Source: Pseudooceanicola endophyticus (GTDB lineage Bacteria; Pseudomonadota; Alphaproteobacteria; Rhodobacterales; Rhodobacteraceae). From it: 64,000 nt of DNA. Shown piece after piece: positions 60,701-64,000 of this stretch. The first letter of the stretch is position 1, and each line of letters begins with the position of its first letter. Location of the stretch: positions 372,001 through 436,000 of the forward strand of contig NZ_JAHIAB010000002.1 of NCBI RefSeq assembly GCF_018760365.1, in the 5' to 3' direction. The notes below the pieces were generated by a model that saw only the letters and a list, made by a program, of their open reading frames with translations, was not told where the DNA came from and did no database searches. Position numbers and translations under genes: made by a program.

Positions 60701-62926
60701 ATGCCCACCACCCTCCTGACGGATGTGGCAGAACAGAAGATCAACCTGGCCGCCGGGTCCGGCTCTGCGGTCGTCATCACCCATATTGCGGTCGGCGACG
60801 GGGGCGGTGCGACCTATGACCCGAGCAATGACCAGAGCGCGTTGCAGAACGAAGTTGCCCGCGTGGCGGTCTATCAGAGCGAGCTGCTGGCCCCCAATTC
60901 CTGGCGCGTGCGGGCGGAATTCGGCGTGGACACTGCCGCCGCCTATGTCCGCGAGATCGGCTTTTTCGATCAGGACGGCGACCTGATTTCCGTCTGGGCG
61001 GGGGCCGATGTCGTGCCCCGCCAGACCGGCGCCATCGCTTACCTGATCGACCACGTTCTGAACTTCAGCCGGGTGGCCGAGGGGCTGGTGATCGTCAAGC
61101 CGGATGCCGAAGGCACGGAATACCTCTCGCCCGACAGCCTGCTGAAAAGTCAGGAGGCCCGGCGCGGCGAGGGCGCGACCTGGGCGGCCAAGGGGGGCTT
61201 TCTCTATCGCGAGGCGGCAGAGGGGGCGGAAGACGCCCATGTGACCACCGCCGGCGGTGTCGGCCTCTATGTCGTGCCGATCAACGGGGTCATCAACGCG
61301 GCGGCCTGCGGGGCCCTGGGCGACGGGGAAACCGACGATGCGGGGGCGCTGCAGGCCGCGATTGCCGCAACCGAGGCGCAGCGGGCGATCCTGCAGGTCA
61401 CCGCCGGGGCCGGGGCCTATCGCTACGGCGCGGAACTGAAGGTGACCAAGCCGATTTCCTTCCTCGGGTCCGGGCGGCGCAACACCATCTTCGAACCGAT
61501 GGACGGCTATTCCGGCTGGTTCATGAGCATCACCGAAACCAGCTTTGTCGGCAGCGGCAACCAGTCCGATGAACTGAATATCGGCAATGACAATGCCGGG
61601 GTGACGCTGGCCGATTTCTCTGTGCGCTCGTCGCGGACCGGGGTGGTGCAGCACGGGTTCCGCTGTGTCGGGCGCAATGACCGGATGCAGTGGCGGTCGG
61701 TCTATGTCGAGCAGCTGCAGGGCACGCATTTCCATTTCGGCTACAACAACGGCGTGGACAGCGACGGCGACGACAATCCGTCCTTCATCCGGGAATGCGA
61801 CTTCTACAACGTCGAAAGCCGGGGCGGCGGCGATGCGGACAGCAAGGCCCCGGCGGTGGTGATCGACAGCTGGGGCATCGGGGACGCCACGAACCTGTGC
61901 AACTTCTACAGCATGAGGGTCGTCTATGCCCGTCACGTCGGCATGGACATCCGTCACAACGGATCGCGGGTGCGCGATGGCGGCACGCCCATTGCGATGA
62001 ACGCCATCCGCCGGCTGCATTTCTATTCGCTGCTGCTGCACGCCACCACCGATGCGGCCTATGCGACGTCTGAGCCGACCGTGCGGATCACCGGCTGGGT
62101 CAACCTGCTGACCTTCTCGGGGTTGATGATGAATTCCTTTGCGGCGGATCAGACGGCGGTGGAAGTCAACGCCCGCACCATGAGCATCTATGACGGCACG
62201 ACCTACACCGACAGGCTGATCGCACCGGATGGTCTGAGCTTTGATTGCGATGTCTCTGCCGGGGACGGCAAGACCTTCGTCTTCAACGGTGTCGGTGCAG
62301 TCGATCTGAAGATGCGCGAGGTCGCGGCCATCGGCACCGACCTGACGGTGGGGGCGGCAGTGACCGGCCCCATCGTGGTGGCCGCGCCGCAGGACACCAC
62401 GATGGATATCGCGACCGAGGCTGCCAACAAGGTCTTCTGCTACAACAACAAGCTGGCCGGCCTGAACATGGTGACCACCGGGCTGACGGTCGGTGTATAC
62501 GAGGACAGCCCCCGCATCCTTTCCGGCAGCGGTTCGCCGGTGGGGGCGGTGAGCGCCCCGGCTGGGTCGCTCTACATGAGAAAGGATCAGGCGCCGGGGG
62601 AAAAGGACAGTGACCAGCTTTGGGCGAAATACGCCGGAAGCGAGTCCAATGGCTGGTTTCCGCTTCAGTTGGCGGCGTATTTCAACGATGCCAGCTATCC
62701 TTCCGCGCTGACGCCGGGGGCCAGCTATGTGGTGGACGATCTGCGCCGCATCGGGGCCGCCACCTCCGACGGGGAGGCCATTCAGGCCGCCATGTGGCGG
62801 GACACCCCGCCCACCTCTGCCACCGATGACGGTCAGCCCTCCGAAATGGCGAGCGACGGGGCGTATCTCTATCTTTGCGTTGCCGCGAATACCTGGGTCC
62901 GGGCGGGGCTTTCGACCTGGACCTGA
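60701..62926 (+). CDS. Tail fibre / tailspike with right-handed beta-helix
   Basis: 741 residues. Residues 1-145 are the P2 gpH-type baseplate-binding region (TTLLTDVAEQKINLAAGSGSAVVITHIAVGDGG, VREIGFFDQDGDLISVWAGADVVPRQTGAIAYLIDHVLNFSR). From about residue 190 a pectate-lyase-like beta-helix starts (AACGALGDGETDDAGALQAAIAAT, RNTIFEPMDGYSGWFMSI). A C-terminal region near 640-740 is a beta-sandwich-like head. A depolymerising tailspike would cut capsule or O-antigen; no catalytic residues can be named. No assembly chaperone gene follows. Confidence 0.8.
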   Translation: MPTTLLTDVAEQKINLAAGSGSAVVITHIAVGDGGGATYDPSNDQSALQNEVARVAVYQSELLAPNSWRVRAEFGVDTAAAYVREIGFFDQDGDLISVWAGADVVPRQTGAIAYLIDHVLNFSRVAEGLVIVKPDAEGTEYLSPDSLLKSQEARRGEGATWAAKGGFLYREAAEGAEDAHVTTAGGVGLYVVPINGVINAAACGALGDGETDDAGALQAAIAATEAQRAILQVTAGAGAYRYGAELKVTKPISFLGSGRRNTIFEPMDGYSGWFMSITETSFVGSGNQSDELNIGNDNAGVTLADFSVRSSRTGVVQHGFRCVGRNDRMQWRSVYVEQLQGTHFHFGYNNGVDSDGDDNPSFIRECDFYNVESRGGGDADSKAPAVVIDSWGIGDATNLCNFYSMRVVYARHVGMDIRHNGSRVRDGGTPIAMNAIRRLHFYSLLLHATTDAAYATSEPTVRITGWVNLLTFSGLMMNSFAADQTAVEVNARTMSIYDGTTYTDRLIAPDGLSFDCDVSAGDGKTFVFNGVGAVDLKMREVAAIGTDLTVGAAVTGPIVVAAPQDTTMDIATEAANKVFCYNNKLAGLNMVTTGLTVGVYEDSPRILSGSGSPVGAVSAPAGSLYMRKDQAPGEKDSDQLWAKYAGSESNGWFPLQLAAYFNDASYPSALTPGASYVVDDLRRIGAATSDGEAIQAAMWRDTPPTSATDDGQPSEMASDGAYLYLCVAANTWVRAGLSTWT

Positions 62927-62994
62927 TCGCTGATCCCGTCCTGATCCCGACCTGGTGGATCGGGGCGGGGTTCCTTCCCTTCTGCAATCCCCCT

Positions 62995-63024
62995 TTGACC
63001 CGGCCCATGCGCCGGGCCGGTCAA
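62995..63024 (+). terminator. Hairpin before the tail sheath gene
   Basis: TTGACC-CGGCCC and GGGCCG-GTCAA pair with one bulged C and an ATGCGCC loop. It is the third hairpin of this kind in the structural operon, 17 bases before the sheath start. Confidence 0.45.
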
Positions 63025-63040
63025 CCTTCTGAGGTACTTC

Positions 63041-64000
63041 ATGGCTTTCACGTCCTTTCACCACGGCACCCGGCTGCAGGAAACGAGCGAAACGCCCGTC
63101 CTGGTGCAGGTGTCGCAATCCGCGGTCGTGGGTCTTCTGGGCACCGCGCCCGATGCTGACGCGGACACGTTCCCGCTGAACACCCCCGTTTTGCTGGCGG
63201 GCGATGCCACGCTGGCGGCCAGCCTCGGGGACACCGGCACGCTGAAAGCTGCCGTGGATGATGTCTTTGATCAGGTCGCGCCCTATACCATCGTCATCCG
63301 GGTGGAAGAGGGGGCGGACGACGCCGAAACCCTGTCGAACCTGGTGGGCGATGCCACGGCCCGCACCGGCGTCCATGCGCTGCTGAAGTCGCTGCCCGTG
63401 CTGGGCATGAAGCCCCGGCTGATCGCCTTCCCGGGCTATTCCGCGCCCTCCGATCCCGCCACGCTGAACCCCGTGGTGGCGGAACTGGTGGGCGTGCTGG
63501 AAGAGCTGGGGGCGGTCGCCTTCGTGGATGGCCCCGACACCACCGACGCCGAGGCGGTGACCTATCAGGCGCTGATCGGCTCCGAACGGGTCTACCTTGT
63601 CGACCCACAGGTGAAGGTCTGGGACACCGCGACCAGCGCTTATGTGGCCCGGCCCGCATCGGCCCGCTTCGCCGGGGTGCAGGCACGCGTCGATACCGAA
63701 CTGGGCTTCTGGCATTCGCTGTCCAACAAGGCCATCAACGGCATCGGCGGCGTGACCCGTGAAATCACCTACGGCACGCAATCCGACTACCTGAACGAAA
63801 ACTGCGTCGGCACGATCATCAACCTGGGCTCCGGTTACATCACCTGGGGCAACCGGGGCTGCGGGTCCGAAAGCCTCTGGGCGTTCCTTGCGGTGCGCCG
63901 CACCGCCGACTTCATCAACGAGGCGATGCAAAAGGCGTACCTCGCCTTCGTGGACAAGCCCTTCAGCAAGGCCAACCTGAAGTTCATGCTGGAAAGCGGC
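63041..64000 (+). CDS. Tail sheath protein (3' truncated by the window)
   Basis: 320 residues visible from ATG 63041, open to the end. Contractile sheath, P2 gpFI family: FHHGTRLQETSETPVLVQVSQSAVVGLLGTAPDAD, YTIVIRVEEGADDAETLSNLVGD, KPRLIAFPGYSAP, VAFVDGPDTTDAEAVTYQ, and ARVDTELGFWHSLSNKAINGIGGVTREITY with TWGNRGCGSESLWAFLAVRRTADFINEAMQKAY, the strongly conserved sheath core. It proves a myovirus-type tail. About 70 more residues are expected beyond the window. Confidence 0.93.
   Translation, partial: MAFTSFHHGTRLQETSETPVLVQVSQSAVVGLLGTAPDADADTFPLNTPVLLAGDATLAASLGDTGTLKAAVDDVFDQVAPYTIVIRVEEGADDAETLSNLVGDATARTGVHALLKSLPVLGMKPRLIAFPGYSAPSDPATLNPVVAELVGVLEELGAVAFVDGPDTTDAEAVTYQALIGSERVYLVDPQVKVWDTATSAYVARPASARFAGVQARVDTELGFWHSLSNKAINGIGGVTREITYGTQSDYLNENCVGTIINLGSGYITWGNRGCGSESLWAFLAVRRTADFINEAMQKAYLAFVDKPFSKANLKFMLESG

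Noticed and set aside
60650-63931. 1093-residue minus-strand ORF opposite the tail genes
   Set aside because: Runs opposite the fibre and sheath genes, which have firm family matches, and through the hairpin at 62995.

Overview
The window is high-GC DNA from an alphaproteobacterium of the Rhodobacteraceae. Gene content points there: ChpT next to a DUF3553 protein, Usg, OlsB/OlsA, an IscR with a single cysteine, an Asp-rich (Mg-type) HemB, an extended ribosomal protein L21, and a family of short intergenic hairpin-plus-TATTT repeats of a kind I associate with this group. The assignment rests on protein character and synteny; no 16S is present.

Positions 1 to about 38,000 are host chromosome. 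In order: a truncated sulfotransferase-like end and a GxSxG hydrolase; tRNA-Ser(CGA); a secreted DUF2059 protein; rplU-rpmA-GNAT-obgE-proB-proA (ribosome assembly and proline synthesis); chpT and DUF3553 (CtrA pathway); olsB-olsA (ornithine lipid); a ThiE-like protein divergent from trmJ; ctaA; an M32 carboxypeptidase; a compact orphan transcription unit with an 8-codon ORF; a LysR regulator; gyrA; usg; a SYLF lipoprotein; hemB; a membrane protein; mfd; a tandem-HD hydrolase; an alpha/beta hydrolase; and an iron-sulfur assembly cluster (iscR, cysteine desulfurase, sufB, glycosyltransferase fusion, sufC, sufD, two YIP1-like membrane proteins, sufS). The iscR promoter carries a TTAGAA-N3-TTCTAA palindrome over its -10 box. 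An O-methyltransferase and tRNA-Arg(CCG) close the host part.

From about 38,100 to the window end lies a prophage, most likely integrated at tRNA-Arg(CCG), with its right end outside the window. A leftward operon of tightly overlapping small genes ends in excisionase and integrase. The immunity region has a repressor, a Cro-like protein and a CII-like protein, with four copies of a 15-bp operator (TCCA-N7-TGGA), two of them sitting exactly in promoter spacers. A DUF1376-like replication gene ends in an iteron array with an 11-bp period followed by AT-rich DNA, a probable origin. A NusG-like protein is a candidate antiterminator for the late genes. An AT-richer, counter-oriented zinc-ribbon/membrane gene looks like lysogenic cargo. 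The structural genes combine a lambda-type head (gpA, gpB, gpW, protease with nested scaffold, gpD, gpE) with a P2/Mu-type contractile tail (V, W/gp25, J, I, tailspike, sheath), so the particle should be a myovirus. Lysis and most tail genes must lie beyond 64,000.
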